Numbered from the stretch's first letter, positions 16,340 through 26,054 are shown. The stretch is 64,000 nt of DNA from Pseudonocardia oceani (GCF_019263585.2 NZ_JADQDF010000001.1:5896501-5960500); one strand, 5' to 3'. Translations and numbers: made by a program. Notes: generated by a model from the sequence alone, not told the origin.

Positions 16340-18895
16340 TCAGGTCGCGGTGTGCCGCGCCTCGGCGCGGGCGCGTACGAGCTCGACGGTCTCGATCACG
16401 ACGGCGGGCACGACGGCGACCGCGACCGCGAGGCCCCACTCCAGCGGCCCGAGCGGCTCGGTGCCGAGCAGGTCGGACAGGCCGGGCAGGTGCACGCCCG
16501 CGACGGTCGCGGCCAGGCTGGTCGCCACGGCCGCGAACAGGAACGGGTTGCCCGCGGGCGACATCCGCCAGAACGGCGTCCGGTCCGAGCGGGTGGTGAG
16601 GGCGACCCCGAGCTGGGTCAGCGCGAGCGTGGCGAACAGCAGTGTCTGCCACGGCCCGCCGCGGGCGGCCGACCACAGGGCGAGTCCGAGGCAGCCGGCG
16701 GTGATGAGCAGGGCGACGCCGACCACGTCGGCCACCCCGCGGCCGGTCAGCAGGCCCTCCCGCGGCGACCGCGGCGGCCGGGTGAGCACGTCGGGTTCGG
16801 CCACCTCGGAGCCGATGGCCACACCGGGAAGCCCGTGGGTCACCAGGTTGACCCACAGGATCTGCCCGGGCAGCAGCGGGAGCGCGAACCCCAGGAACGG
16901 GCCGACGAGCATCACCAGCACTTCGGCCAGCCCGCCCGAGACCCCGTAGCGGACGAAGCGGCGCACGTTGTCGAACACGCGCCGCCCCTCGGCGACGGCG
17001 GCGACCAGGGTGCCCAGGGCGTCGTCGGTGAGGACGAGGTCGGCGGCCTCCTTGGCCACCTCGGTGCCGCGCCGACCCATCGCGACCCCGACGTCGGCGG
17101 CACGCAGCGCCGGGGCGTCGTTGACGCCGTCGCCGGTCATCGCGACGAGGTGCCCGGCTCTCTGCCACGCGGAGACGATGTCGAGCTTGCCGGCGGGGTC
17201 GGTGCGGGCGTAGACGGCGCGCAGGCCGCGGGCCGGGTCGTCCGGCGGGTCGTCGGCGGCGACGATCCCGACCTGCTCCGCGACCGCGGCCGCGGTGCCC
17301 GGGTGGTCGCCGGTGATCATCACCGGGTGGATGCCCGCCGCCCGTGCGGCGAGCACGGCCGGGCGGGCGTCCGGGCGCACGGGATCGGCCGTGGCGAGCA
17401 GGCCGAGGGTGCCCAGCGCGCCGGGCCGCCCCACGGCGACGGCGAGCACCCGGTGCCCGCGAGCCGCCCACGCCGCCACGACGTCCTGCGCGGCGCGATC
17501 ACGGGGTACGACGACCTCGGGCGCGCCCTTGACGATCCGCAGGTCGCCGTGGTCGGTGCGCATGGACCGGTGGACGGCGTCGAAGGGCCGGACCCCGGTG
17601 CGCGGCACGGCGGCGCGCAGTGCGGCGACGTCGACCCCGGCGGCGACGGCCGCGCCGACCAGCGCACCCTCGGTACCGCCGCCCCCGGGTGCCGCGTCGC
17701 TGGCGAGGACGGCCGCCTCCAGCAGGGCCCGTGAGCCGCGCCCGCCGTCGACGAGCCCCCGGCCGGGCACGGCGGAGCCGTCGAGGTCGCGCTCGCCGTC
17801 CTCGGACGTCCACAGGGCCACGCACGCGGGGTGCCCGGTGGTGAGGGTGCCGGTCTTGTCCACCGCCAGCACCGTCACCGACCCGAGCGCCTCGACGGCG
17901 GGCAGCGAACGGACGATCGCGCCGTGCTCGGCCATCCGCCGGGTCGCCGCGGCCAGGGCGAGGGCGACGACGGCGGGCAGCGACTCCGGGATCGCGGCCA
18001 CCGCCAGCGAGATCCCGGCCACGAGCATCAGCTCCCAGGCCTCGCCGCGCAGCAGCCCGAGCACCACGACGAGCGCGCAGGCCGCGACGGCGAGGACGGA
18101 CAGCCGGCGCCCGAGCGTCGCCAGTCGGCGCTGCAACGGGGTGTCCGGCGCGGTCCGCTCGCGCAGCAGCCCGGCGATGCGCCCGAGCTCGGTGCCGGAG
18201 CCGGTGGCCACGACGACCGCCGTCCCGGTGCCGTGCACGACGAGGGTGCCGCCGTGCAGCATCGTGGTGCGGTCCGCGGGCCCGGCCGCGGCGGCGCACA
18301 CGGCGTCCGGCGACCGGTCCACCGGCTGCGACTCGCCGGTGAGCAGTGCCTCGTCGACCTGCAGCGCGTGCGCGGTGAGCACGCGCGCGTCGGCGCCGAC
18401 GACGTCGCCCTCGGCGATCCGGAGCACGTCGCCCGGGACGAGGTCGGTGGCGGCCACCCTCTCCGGCGTCCCGCCTCGCAGGACTGTGGCGTGCGGCGTG
18501 GCCAGGGCGCGCAACGCCGCGACCGCCCCGACCGCCCGACGTTCCTGCAGGACGCCGACCGTCGTGTTCACCGTGATGACGAGCAGGATCACGGCGCAGT
18601 CGGCCAGGTCGCCCACGGCCGCGGTCAGCCCGGCGGCGGCCAGCAGGACGAGGATCATCGTCTCGCGCAGCTGCGCCAGCACGGACCCGGCCAGCGAGCG
18701 CGGAGGCTCGTGGGGCAGGTCGTTGGGCCCGGCCACGGCGAGGCGCGCGTCCGCCTCGGCCGCGGTGAGCCCCCGCCCGGGGTCGGTGCGCAGCCGCGCC
18801 GCGACATCGTTCGCGGCGAGCGACCACGGCGCCGCGATGCCGGGGAGCCGCGCGTCGAGCAGGGCCGCGGCGTGCCGGGCGGCTGCGCGAGCCAT
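16340..18895 (-). CDS. P-type cation-transporting ATPase, P2A-like (CtpF type)
   Basis: This 851-residue membrane pump contains the actuator TGES (DEALLTGESQPV), the phosphorylation loop DKTGTLT near residue 345, and the hinge MTGDGVNDAPAL. The TM4 motif is AIPESLPAVVALAL, as in P2A calcium/manganese-type pumps. M. tuberculosis CtpF (Rv1997), in the DosR regulon, is the nearest relative I can name. The ion is not certain. The ATG at 18895 overlaps the stop of the upstream stress protein (TGATG), so the pair is translationally coupled. Confidence 0.87.
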   Translation of the reverse strand: MARAAARHAAALLDARLPGIAAPWSLAANDVAARLRTDPGRGLTAAEADARLAVAGPNDLPHEPPRSLAGSVLAQLRETMILVLLAAAGLTAAVGDLADCAVILLVITVNTTVGVLQERRAVGAVAALRALATPHATVLRGGTPERVAATDLVPGDVLRIAEGDVVGADARVLTAHALQVDEALLTGESQPVDRSPDAVCAAAAGPADRTTMLHGGTLVVHGTGTAVVVATGSGTELGRIAGLLRERTAPDTPLQRRLATLGRRLSVLAVAACALVVVLGLLRGEAWELMLVAGISLAVAAIPESLPAVVALALAAATRRMAEHGAIVRSLPAVEALGSVTVLAVDKTGTLTTGHPACVALWTSEDGERDLDGSAVPGRGLVDGGRGSRALLEAAVLASDAAPGGGGTEGALVGAAVAAGVDVAALRAAVPRTGVRPFDAVHRSMRTDHGDLRIVKGAPEVVVPRDRAAQDVVAAWAARGHRVLAVAVGRPGALGTLGLLATADPVRPDARPAVLAARAAGIHPVMITGDHPGTAAAVAEQVGIVAADDPPDDPARGLRAVYARTDPAGKLDIVSAWQRAGHLVAMTGDGVNDAPALRAADVGVAMGRRGTEVAKEAADLVLTDDALGTLVAAVAEGRRVFDNVRRFVRYGVSGGLAEVLVMLVGPFLGFALPLLPGQILWVNLVTHGLPGVAIGSEVAEPDVLTRPPRSPREGLLTGRGVADVVGVALLITAGCLGLALWSAARGGPWQTLLFATLALTQLGVALTTRSDRTPFWRMSPAGNPFLFAAVATSLAATVAGVHLPGLSDLLGTEPLGPLEWGLAVAVAVVPAVVIETVELVRARAEARHTAT

Positions 18896-19782
18896 CAACC
18901 CGTTCCCGTGCTGCTCGCGGCGCCGTCCCTCGACACCGTCTGCCGGTCGGGCCCGGTCCGGTGGACGACCGTCACCGGGCAGTCGGCGTGCTGGAGGAGC
19001 GTGCGGCTCGTGGACCCGAGCACCGCGGCCGCCGCCGCGCCGCGGCCCCGGGTGCCCACGACCACCATCCGCGCGCCGACGGAGAGGTGCAGCAGCTCGG
19101 CCGCCGCCCCGCCGTCGCCGGTCCGGAACTCCACGGGCACGTCCGGATACCGCTGCCGCCACGGGTCCAGGGCGTGGTCCGGCGCGGCCGCGGTGCCGCC
19201 GCCCCCGACGGCGCCGTGCGCGTGCAGCACGACCAGCGGGCACCCGTGGCGCGACGCGTCGGCGAATGCCGCCTCCAGCACCGGGGCGTCCCGCTCGGCC
19301 TGCTGCACGCCCACCACCACGGGACGGTCGCCGGTGCGCGCCGATCCCGGCGCGGTGCGCACGACGGTGACCGGGCAGTGCGCCGCCACCGCGATGGCCG
19401 GGGCCAGCGAGGGCACGACGGCGTCGCCGGGGTGCCCGGAGAGCCGGCCCACGACCAGCAGGTCGGCGCCGCGCGAGGCCTCGGCCAGCGCGGTCGCGAC
19501 GTCCTGCTCACTGCGTGCGGTGACCGCGCGCACCCGGGGCTCGTGCCGCCGGGCGACGGTGAAGGCGCGCCCGAGGATCGCCTCGGCGCGGTCCTGCGCC
19601 GATCGGCCGGTGGCGTAGGGCGTCGCGTGCACGATCCGCAGCGCCGCCCCGCGGACGCGCGCCTCCGTGGCGGCCCATGCCACTGCCTGCAGCCCGGTGG
19701 GCGTCCCGTCGGCGCCCACGACCACCTCACGCACGGTCGCCTCGCCGACCTCCTCGCTCCGCTCGGTCCGCGTCCCGTCCAT
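18895..19782 (-). CDS. Universal stress protein, two UspA domains
   Basis: This 295-residue cytoplasmic protein has UspA domain 1 at about residues 17-145 (REVVVGADGTPTGLQAVAWA to HCPVTVV) and domain 2 at about 155-275, ending in the nucleotide-binding pattern GTRGRGAAAAAVLGSTSRTLL. Family members bind ATP and modulate growth arrest under hypoxia (Rv2005c, Rv2623). The ATG at 19782 has a strong AGGAGGCG before it. It is the first gene of a two-gene unit with the P-type ATPase. Domain 1 has GRLSGHPGD where the ATP loop normally reads GxRGxGG, so only domain 2 may bind nucleotide well. Confidence 0.85.
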   Translation of the reverse strand: MDGTRTERSEEVGEATVREVVVGADGTPTGLQAVAWAATEARVRGAALRIVHATPYATGRSAQDRAEAILGRAFTVARRHEPRVRAVTARSEQDVATALAEASRGADLLVVGRLSGHPGDAVVPSLAPAIAVAAHCPVTVVRTAPGSARTGDRPVVVGVQQAERDAPVLEAAFADASRHGCPLVVLHAHGAVGGGGTAAAPDHALDPWRQRYPDVPVEFRTGDGGAAAELLHLSVGARMVVVGTRGRGAAAAAVLGSTSRTLLQHADCPVTVVHRTGPDRQTVSRDGAASSTGTG

Positions 19783-19890
19783 CGTCGCCTCCTGCTCCTC
19801 CCGCTGTCCGGGAAGTCCGCCTTCATCTCTCGGTCCCACCCTGCTGCGGCCACCGGAGACCGGGGTAGAGCCGTCGTGCCCGGCGCCGCG

Positions 19891-19903
19891 TGCCGGAGGT
19901 CCC
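19891..19903. promoter_or_regulatory. DosR-like half box upstream of the stress protein gene
   Basis: TGCCGGAGGTCCC (reverse complement GGGACCTCCGGCA) lies about 110 bases upstream of the start at 19782. The distal half-site is imperfect. Confidence 0.35.
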
Positions 19904-19949
19904 GGTCCTGCGCGGCCCGCTCCTGCGCGCCGTCCGGCCACGGGGTGGT

Positions 19950-22526
19950 TCAGCGGCGCCGGGTGAGGCGCTTGTGGGCGAGGTCGGCCAGGAGCACGGC
20001 GGGGACGGCCAGCGCCGCGAGCGCCCAGCCCAACGGGCCCGGCGGGGCGTGACCGAGCAGGCCTGCCACCGGCGGGACCGCGAGGAACAGACCCAGCAGC
20101 ACCAGTTCGACAGTGACGGCCGCCAGCAGCAGGGGGTTGCCCCGCCACGACCACCCGCCCACGGGACGGTGCTCGCTGCGGCACGCGAACGCGTTGGCGA
20201 GCTGCCCGAGCACGACCGCGGTGAACGCGGTGCCGGACGCGACCGCGAGCAGCCCCGCGGGGGCCTCCTGCCCCCACCGCCAGCCGCCGGCCAGCAGCAC
20301 CGTGACGAACGCGCCCAGCTGCACCGCGGCCTCGGTCGGGCCCAGCACCCCGAACGCGCGCCCGAGCACGCGTCGGTCGATCAGCCGCCCGGTGCGGGCC
20401 GGACCCTGCAGCGCCCGGGGGCTGGGGGGCTCGGCACCGAGCGCGAGCGCGGGCAGCAGGTCGGTGCCGATGTCGATGGCCAGGATCTGCAGCACCCCCA
20501 GCGCCAGCGGCACCTGGCCGCCGGTGAGCCCCCACAGCAGGAACGGTGCGAGCTCGGCGACGTTGTCGGTGAGGTGGTAGGTGAGGAAGCGGCGGATGTT
20601 CGCGAAGGTGGCCCTCCCGTACTCCACCGCGGTGACGATCGTGGCGAAGTGGTCGTCGAGCAGGACGAGGTCGGCGGCCTCGCGGGCGACGTCGGTGCCG
20701 CTCGCGCCCATCGCGATGCCGATGTCGGCCTCGCGCAGCGCCGGCCCGTCGTTCACGCCGTCGCCGGTCATCGCGACGACGTGCCCGCGGGCGCGCAGGG
20801 CGCGGGCGATGCGCAGCTTGTCCTCGGGCGTGGCACGGGCCACGACGGCGCCGTCGACGTCGACGAGCGCCCCCAGCGCCGCGTCGTCGGCGGGCAGGTC
20901 TGCGGCGACGAGCACCGGGCTGCCGGGCAGGGCGATGCCGACCTGCTCGCCGATCGCCCGCGCCGTCGTCGGGTGGTCGCCGGTGATCATCGTGAGGTGC
21001 ATCCGGGCTCCGCGGGCAGCGGTGACGGCCGCGGCGACGCCGTCGCGGGGTGGGTCCTGCAGGCCGACCAGGCCGAGCAGCCGCAGGTCCGCCTCCGCAT
21101 CCGCGGGCCCCGGCCCGGCGGCGGGCCCGGTCGCGACGGCGAGGACCCGCAACCCCCGCTGCGCCATCCTCTCGACCTCGGCCGCGGGCTCCCCGCCCGC
21201 GCCGGCCAGCGGCAGGACCGCGTCCGGGGCCCCGACGACCAGCGCGGCCGGCCCTGCGGGACCGTCGACCACCGCGAGGGTGCGGCGACGCTGCGGGTCG
21301 AACGGGACGCGCAGGCGTTCCGGGTGGCCGGCGGCCTCGTCGTCGGGGTCGCGCCCGCAGCGCAGCGCCAGCACGTGCAGCGCCACCTCCATCGGGTCCC
21401 CGATGGGGGTCCGGACGCCGTCGCGCAGCACGGCCCGGCCCTCGGCGCAGCGCGCAGCGGAGACGGCCAGCTCGGCGACCGCGGCCTCCGCACCCGGTTC
21501 GGCGTCGACCGCACCGTCGGGGTCGTAGCCGGTGCCGTGGACGCTCGCGGCGCCGGCCGGGGTCCAGACCCGCACGACCGACATCTGACCGGCGGTGAGC
21601 GTGCCGGTCTTGTCGGTGCAGATCACCGTCGTCGAGCCGAGCGTCTCCACCGACTCCAGGCGCCGGACCAGTGCGTTGCGGCCCGCCATGACGTGGGCGG
21701 CCCGGGCCAGCGACAGCGTGACCGTCGGCAGCAGCCCTTCCGGGACCAGGGCCACGGTGACGCCGACGGCGAGCAGGAACCCGGCGGTCAGGCCCATCCC
21801 GAGCCACCACGACAGGGCGAGGAACAGCGCACCGACGGCGACGGCGATCACCGCGATGACCCGCACGACCTGGTCGAGCCGCACGGCGAGCGGGCCCGGC
21901 GGCCGGTGGGCCCGCCGGGTCATGGCGGCGATGCCGGCGAGCCGGGTGTGCGCGCCGGTCGCGGTGACGACGGCCCGCGCCTCGCCCTGCGCGACGAAGG
22001 TGCCGGCCCAGGCCGTCGCGCCGGCCTCGGGGTGCACCGGCACGCTCTCCCCGGTCAGGGTGGCCTCGTCCACCGCGAGGGCGGCGACGTGCTCGAGCCG
22101 CAGGTCGGCGCAGACACGGTCGCCCGCGGTCAGCAGCACGACGTCGTCGCGGACCAGCTCGGCCGCCGGCACCTCGCGCCGCTCCCCGTCGCGCAGCACC
22201 GTCACCCGCAGCGGCAGCAGCTCCCGCAGCCGCTGCCCGGCCCGGTCGGCCCGGTACTCCTGCACGAACGCGAACGCCCCGTTCACGACGACGACCACGG
22301 CGATCGCGATGCCCAGCTGGGGCATCCCGCCGACCACGGCCAGCCCGGCGGCCACCCAGAGCATGAGCGCGAAGAAGTGGGTGAGCTGACGGACGAACTG
22401 CCGCAGCGGCGACGGTGGTCGCGGCGCGGGCAGCGTGTTCGGTCCGTCCGCGGCGAGCCGGGCGCGCGCCTGTTCGGCGGTCAGCCCGCCGGCGGGCCGG
22501 GCGGTGGGGGAGGAGGTGGCAGGCAT
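19950..22526 (-). CDS. P-type cation-transporting ATPase, second type
   Basis: This 858-residue pump has LTAEQARARLAADGPNTL at the N-terminus (cation ATPase N-terminal domain), TGES in the actuator (DEATLTGESVPV), CTDKTGTLT near residue 305, MTGDGVNDGPAL, and C-terminal TM segments. Its TM4 motif is VPEGLLPTVTLSLARA, closer to the Na/K-ATPase-type PEGLL than to the PESLP of the neighbouring pump, so the two probably move different ions. The ATG at 22526 follows no strong ribosome-binding site. The pump lies between two stress-protein units in the same orientation. Confidence 0.85.
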   Translation of the reverse strand: MPATSSPTARPAGGLTAEQARARLAADGPNTLPAPRPPSPLRQFVRQLTHFFALMLWVAAGLAVVGGMPQLGIAIAVVVVVNGAFAFVQEYRADRAGQRLRELLPLRVTVLRDGERREVPAAELVRDDVVLLTAGDRVCADLRLEHVAALAVDEATLTGESVPVHPEAGATAWAGTFVAQGEARAVVTATGAHTRLAGIAAMTRRAHRPPGPLAVRLDQVVRVIAVIAVAVGALFLALSWWLGMGLTAGFLLAVGVTVALVPEGLLPTVTLSLARAAHVMAGRNALVRRLESVETLGSTTVICTDKTGTLTAGQMSVVRVWTPAGAASVHGTGYDPDGAVDAEPGAEAAVAELAVSAARCAEGRAVLRDGVRTPIGDPMEVALHVLALRCGRDPDDEAAGHPERLRVPFDPQRRRTLAVVDGPAGPAALVVGAPDAVLPLAGAGGEPAAEVERMAQRGLRVLAVATGPAAGPGPADAEADLRLLGLVGLQDPPRDGVAAAVTAARGARMHLTMITGDHPTTARAIGEQVGIALPGSPVLVAADLPADDAALGALVDVDGAVVARATPEDKLRIARALRARGHVVAMTGDGVNDGPALREADIGIAMGASGTDVAREAADLVLLDDHFATIVTAVEYGRATFANIRRFLTYHLTDNVAELAPFLLWGLTGGQVPLALGVLQILAIDIGTDLLPALALGAEPPSPRALQGPARTGRLIDRRVLGRAFGVLGPTEAAVQLGAFVTVLLAGGWRWGQEAPAGLLAVASGTAFTAVVLGQLANAFACRSEHRPVGGWSWRGNPLLLAAVTVELVLLGLFLAVPPVAGLLGHAPPGPLGWALAALAVPAVLLADLAHKRLTRRR

Positions 22527-22581
22527 CTTCGGGATCCGGGTCGGGGAGACATCGTGTGCGGCCCCGCACGGGGCCGCACGT

Positions 22582-23430
22582 TCACACCCGCAGGTCGGAC
22601 CGGCCGAGCCGGCGCCGGGGCAGCAGCGTCCGTCCGGTCGGCCCCTCCGGGGGCACGACGACGACCGGGCACGGGGCGTGGCGGGCCAGGGTGAGGGCGG
22701 GGGAGGGCCGCAGCCGCCCCAGAGCGGCACCCCGGGCCGGGCGGCCGACGACCAGCAGGCGGGCCCGGGTGGCGAGGGCCGCGAGCAGCGGGGTGCACCC
22801 GTCGTCCACGACGCGCGTGGTGACGTGCACGTCCGGGTGGGCGAGCACCGCGAGCGCGAGCTGGTCGGCGAGCTCGTGGCGGACCGTGGCGTCGGCGGCG
22901 TCCCACCGGGCGATGCGGTCCCCGGTGAGCAGGCCGAGGTCGACCAGCGGGTCGTGCCAGGTGCGCACCGCGATCAGGTCGGCCCCCTGGTCCTGCGCCT
23001 GGGCGAACGCGAACGCCACCACCTCGGACTGCGTGGCCGGACCGACCCCCAGCAGCACCGGCCCGGCCGGGTCCCCATCGTCGGTGGGAGGGACGACGAG
23101 CAGCGGGCAGTGCGCGGACACGACCAGGTCGTCGACGTGCTCCGACGCGGCCGCGACGACCAGCAGCGCGGCCTCGGCCGCGGCCATCCGCAGCGCCCGG
23201 CCGGGCTGCTCGTCACTGAGCTGCGTGGTCACCTCGACGCCGGGTGCGGCGCGCCGGGCGGTGGCGAGGGCGCGGACCAGGGCCGTACGGCGCCCGTCCG
23301 GATCGCCTCCGGCGGGGACGAGGACCTGCAGCGACGCGCGGCGGTGGGCGGCCTCGCGGGCTGCCCGGCGCACCGCGGGCTCGGCGGCGTCCGGGGTGGC
23401 GTCGAGCGCCACGACGACGGGCGCGCTCAC
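22582..23430 (-). CDS. Universal stress protein, two degenerate UspA domains
   Basis: This 282-residue protein has two UspA folds (residues 1-140 and 145-265). Domain 1 (PVVVALDATPDAAEPAVRRA) and domain 2 (PVLLGVGPATQSEVVAFAFA) keep the core strands and the closing CPxxVVPP strands, but the ATP loop is altered: VVAAASEHVDDLV in domain 1 and VVGRPARGAALGRLRPS in domain 2. It may be a non-nucleotide-binding partner of the stress protein next to it. It starts at GTG 23430, overlapping that gene's stop (GTGA). Confidence 0.75.
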   Translation of the reverse strand: MSAPVVVALDATPDAAEPAVRRAAREAAHRRASLQVLVPAGGDPDGRRTALVRALATARRAAPGVEVTTQLSDEQPGRALRMAAAEAALLVVAAASEHVDDLVVSAHCPLLVVPPTDDGDPAGPVLLGVGPATQSEVVAFAFAQAQDQGADLIAVRTWHDPLVDLGLLTGDRIARWDAADATVRHELADQLALAVLAHPDVHVTTRVVDDGCTPLLAALATRARLLVVGRPARGAALGRLRPSPALTLARHAPCPVVVVPPEGPTGRTLLPRRRLGRSDLRV

Positions 23431-23936
23431 GGCCGTGCCGCGACCGGCTCGCGGTCGTGCGCGGGGCGGACGACGGTGACCGGGCACGGTGCGTGCAGGA
23501 CGCAGTGCAGGCCGACCGAGCCGAGCACGGCGCTGCGGACGGCGCCGTGGCCGCGGCTCCCGACGACGAGCAGGTCGGCGGTGTGCGCGGCGTGCACGAG
23601 CACCTCGCCTGCGCTGCCGGCGACGGCGAGCACCGTGACGGGCGGGGGTCCGGCCACCGCCCGCTCGGCCACCGCCGGCTCGGCCAGTGCCTCGTCCACG
23701 ATCTCCTGGGTCCGCGTCCGCACGGCGCCGTGCACCTGCGCCGGGGTCTGCTCGACCCGGCCCGCGATGACCGCCCCCTCGGGACCCCACACATTCGGGT
23801 CCGGCATGCGGAACGCGGCGACGACGTCGACGCGGGCCCCGCGCCGGGCGGCGTCCTGCAGCGCGAACCGCAGCGCCGCCCGGCCGCCCGCCGAGTCGTC
23901 CACGCCCACGACGACCAGTGCACTGCGCCCTTCCAT
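23427..23936 (-). CDS. Universal stress protein, single UspA domain
   Basis: This 169-residue single-domain protein opens with ALVVVGVDDSAGGRAALRFAL and has the full ATP-binding loop GSRGHGAVRSAVLGSVGLHC followed by HAPCPVTVVRPAH. The ATG at 23936 has GGAGGAG seven to twelve bases upstream. It is first in a two-gene unit and divergent from another stress protein at 24155; the 218-base gap between them holds DosR-like half boxes. Confidence 0.87.
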   Translation of the reverse strand: MEGRSALVVVGVDDSAGGRAALRFALQDAARRGARVDVVAAFRMPDPNVWGPEGAVIAGRVEQTPAQVHGAVRTRTQEIVDEALAEPAVAERAVAGPPPVTVLAVAGSAGEVLVHAAHTADLLVVGSRGHGAVRSAVLGSVGLHCVLHAPCPVTVVRPAHDREPVAARP

Positions 23937-24016
23937 GGGAGCTCCTCCGTCCTGGGGCCGCGGGTGCGGCCCGACACAGGTCGATGGTGCGGTCGCGCCC
24001 CTGTGCGGCGGCACCC

Positions 24017-24049
24017 GCCGGAGGTCCCGGCGAGCTCGCCGAAGGTCAC
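24017..24049. promoter_or_regulatory. DosR-like half boxes between divergent stress-protein genes
   Basis: GCCGGAGGTCCC (near 24017-24027) and GCCGAAGGTCACG (near 24037-24049) match one side of the DosR box; the opposite sides are poor. The gap serves two diverging stress-protein genes. Confidence 0.3.
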
Positions 24050-24154
24050 GCGGGCAGGGCTGCGACGGCGACGGGCGCGCCTCCGGGGGACCATGGCGAC
24101 GACCGGGCGACGACCGGGCGACGACCGGCGACGACGAGGTGAGGAGACGACGGC

Positions 24155-24955
24155 GTGACGGACGACGACAGGACCGGTATCGGGCCGCTGGTGGTCGGGG
24201 TGGACGGATCAGCCTCGGCGGGCGGAGCCGCGGCGTGGGCGGCGGAGCTGGCGGCGGCCCAGCAGGCCCCCGTGCACCTGGTCCACGCGCTCCCGGACGC
24301 GGCGGCCGCGGCGCAGCGGTCGGACTGGCTCGACGAGCTCGCCGGCGCCGCGCGGAGCGCGGGGGCCGCACCGGTGAGCGCCGAGACCGTCCGGGGCGCT
24401 CCCGCCCAGGTGCTGGTCGACCGGTCCGACAGCGCGCGGATGCTCGTGGTCGGCAGCTACGGCCCCGGTGCCAGGTCCGGGATGCTCGCCGGCGACCTGG
24501 CGCTCGAGCTGGTCGGCCGAGCGGGCTGCCCGGTCGCCGTCGTCCGCGGGCCCGCTCCGACGGAGCAGCCCCGCCGCGCCGGACCCGTCGTGGCGGGTGT
24601 GGACGGGTCGGCGTCCGGCCGGGCGGCCCTGCTGCTGGGGGCGGAGCTCGCGGTGGCCCTCGGAACCGGGCTGGTGGCGCTGCACGCGCGTCCGGGCGGG
24701 TCCACGGCGGAGGCCGCCGCCCTGCTCGACGCGGAGCGCGCCGCCGTCTTCGCCGCCCGTCCCGGGCTCGACGTCGAGTGGGAGGTGGCCGACGACACGC
24801 CGCTGCGTCCGCTCCTCGACCGCGCCGGCACCGCGCGCCTGCTGGTGGTCGGCCAGCGCGGGACCGCGCCGCCGCTCACGATGCAGCAGCTGGGTTCCAC
24901 GAGCCGCGCCCTCGTGGAGTTCGCCCCCTGCCCGGTCGTCGTCGCCCGTACCTGA
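24155..24955 (+). CDS. Universal stress protein, two UspA domains
   Basis: This 266-residue protein has domain 1 (about residues 8-140), GPLVVGVDGSASAGGAAAWA to GCPVAVVRGP, and domain 2 (about 148-265), PVVAGVDGSASGRAALLLGA to CPVVVVART. The ATP loops GSYGPGARSGMLAGDL and GQRGTAPPLTMQQLGSTS are only partly canonical. It starts at GTG 24155 with GAGGAGAC upstream, and its 3' end is three bases from the convergent nitroreductase stop. Confidence 0.83.
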   Translation: MTDDDRTGIGPLVVGVDGSASAGGAAAWAAELAAAQQAPVHLVHALPDAAAAAQRSDWLDELAGAARSAGAAPVSAETVRGAPAQVLVDRSDSARMLVVGSYGPGARSGMLAGDLALELVGRAGCPVAVVRGPAPTEQPRRAGPVVAGVDGSASGRAALLLGAELAVALGTGLVALHARPGGSTAEAAALLDAERAAVFAARPGLDVEWEVADDTPLRPLLDRAGTARLLVVGQRGTAPPLTMQQLGSTSRALVEFAPCPVVVART

Positions 24956-24958
24956 GGA

Positions 24959-25975
24959 CTACCCCGGGAGGTCGTCCCCGTCGTCGAGCAGCAGGTCCGC
25001 CACCGGACGGCGCGGGGTGGCCGCCACCGGCCAGCCGCGGCCGACCCGCAGGACCGCCTGCGGTGGCAGCGGTGCGCCGACGAGGCGGCGCAGCTCGTCG
25101 CGGGCCCAGTCCACCTCGATGAGCTGGGAGAGGAACGACACCGCGAGGCCCTCGGCCGTCGCGGTGAGCAGCACGCGCTGCAGCGCCTCGCCTGCTCGCA
25201 CGTCGGCGTGCGGGCCGCTGAGGTGCGAGGTGAGGACGGCGATCAGCGGGTCGCTCTCGAACTCCTTGCCCGGCACCCGCTCCGGCGCGGCGCCGTCGGT
25301 GAAGTCGCGCAGCACCCAGCGGTCGTGCGGTGCCGGTTGCGGTCCACCGGCGGCGACGGGCACCCCGTCGGGCCGTCCGGGCGACGTGCCGGTCCAGCGC
25401 CGCAGCTCGTCCCCGAACGCGGGGTCGGCGACCTGCTGCCGGTGGGCGCGGACGGCCAGGCGCTGCAGGATCGCCCGCTCGTCGGGTGCCGTCACCAGGT
25501 GCAGCCACGCGCCCTCGTCGGACGCGGCGCGACGCAGCGCGTGCCGCTCCGGTGGGGTCACGGGGACGTCGGTGAAGGGGTGCCGGTTGGTGTGCCGGCG
25601 CGGGACGGCCTCGAGCAGCCGGCGCTGCTCGGGAGTCGCGAGGATGCTGCCGCCGCGGCGGATCTCGGCGATCAGGGTGGGGTGCCGCCGGTCGGGCAGG
25701 ACGGTGACCAGCGGGCGCACGCCGAGGTCGATCAGCGCGAGTCGGAGGGTGAACAGGGCGGCGCCGCACGCCATGCGCAGCTCGCGGTCGGCCGGGTCGA
25801 CCACCGGGAGGCGGCGCTGCGGGTCGGTGTGCAGCTCGATGAGGTCGGGCCGCACGCGGAACGCCCACGGCTGGGCGTTGTGCAGCGACGGGGCCCGTCC
25901 CGCGGTCGCGAGCACCAGCTCGGTCTGCTCGGCGGTCAGATCGAGTCCGGCGGTCGTCCGGGTCGCCTTCGTCAT
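24959..25975 (-). CDS. acg: Acg-like nitroreductase family protein
   Basis: This 338-residue protein of the Acg (Rv2032) type shows two degenerate nitroreductase halves: APSLHNAQPWAFRV with MACGAALFTLRLAL in the first, and RRHTNRHPFTDVPVTPPER, then VSFLSQLIEVDWARDELRRLVG in the second. Acg binds FMN but is thought to store or sequester it rather than reduce nitro compounds, because a lid occupies the active site. The ATG at 25975 has GGAGGG upstream. A DosR box lies in the gap shared with the divergent sensor kinase gene, matching the DosR control of acg in mycobacteria. Confidence 0.82.
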   Translation of the reverse strand: MTKATRTTAGLDLTAEQTELVLATAGRAPSLHNAQPWAFRVRPDLIELHTDPQRRLPVVDPADRELRMACGAALFTLRLALIDLGVRPLVTVLPDRRHPTLIAEIRRGGSILATPEQRRLLEAVPRRHTNRHPFTDVPVTPPERHALRRAASDEGAWLHLVTAPDERAILQRLAVRAHRQQVADPAFGDELRRWTGTSPGRPDGVPVAAGGPQPAPHDRWVLRDFTDGAAPERVPGKEFESDPLIAVLTSHLSGPHADVRAGEALQRVLLTATAEGLAVSFLSQLIEVDWARDELRRLVGAPLPPQAVLRVGRGWPVAATPRRPVADLLLDDGDDLPG

Positions 25976-26054
25976 GGTGTCCCTCCTGGGAGTGCGGGCG
26001 CCGGAACCGGTGCCGGTCAGCGCAGATCCTGGACGCACCGCACGCTCTGTGGCA

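Noticed and set aside
13334..17734. Very long plus-strand open frame (over 1400 residues) opposite the acetyltransferase and P-type ATPase genes
   Set aside because: It is the antisense shadow of high-GC coding sequence: Arg/Gly/His/Asp-rich, no domain, no ribosome-binding site.
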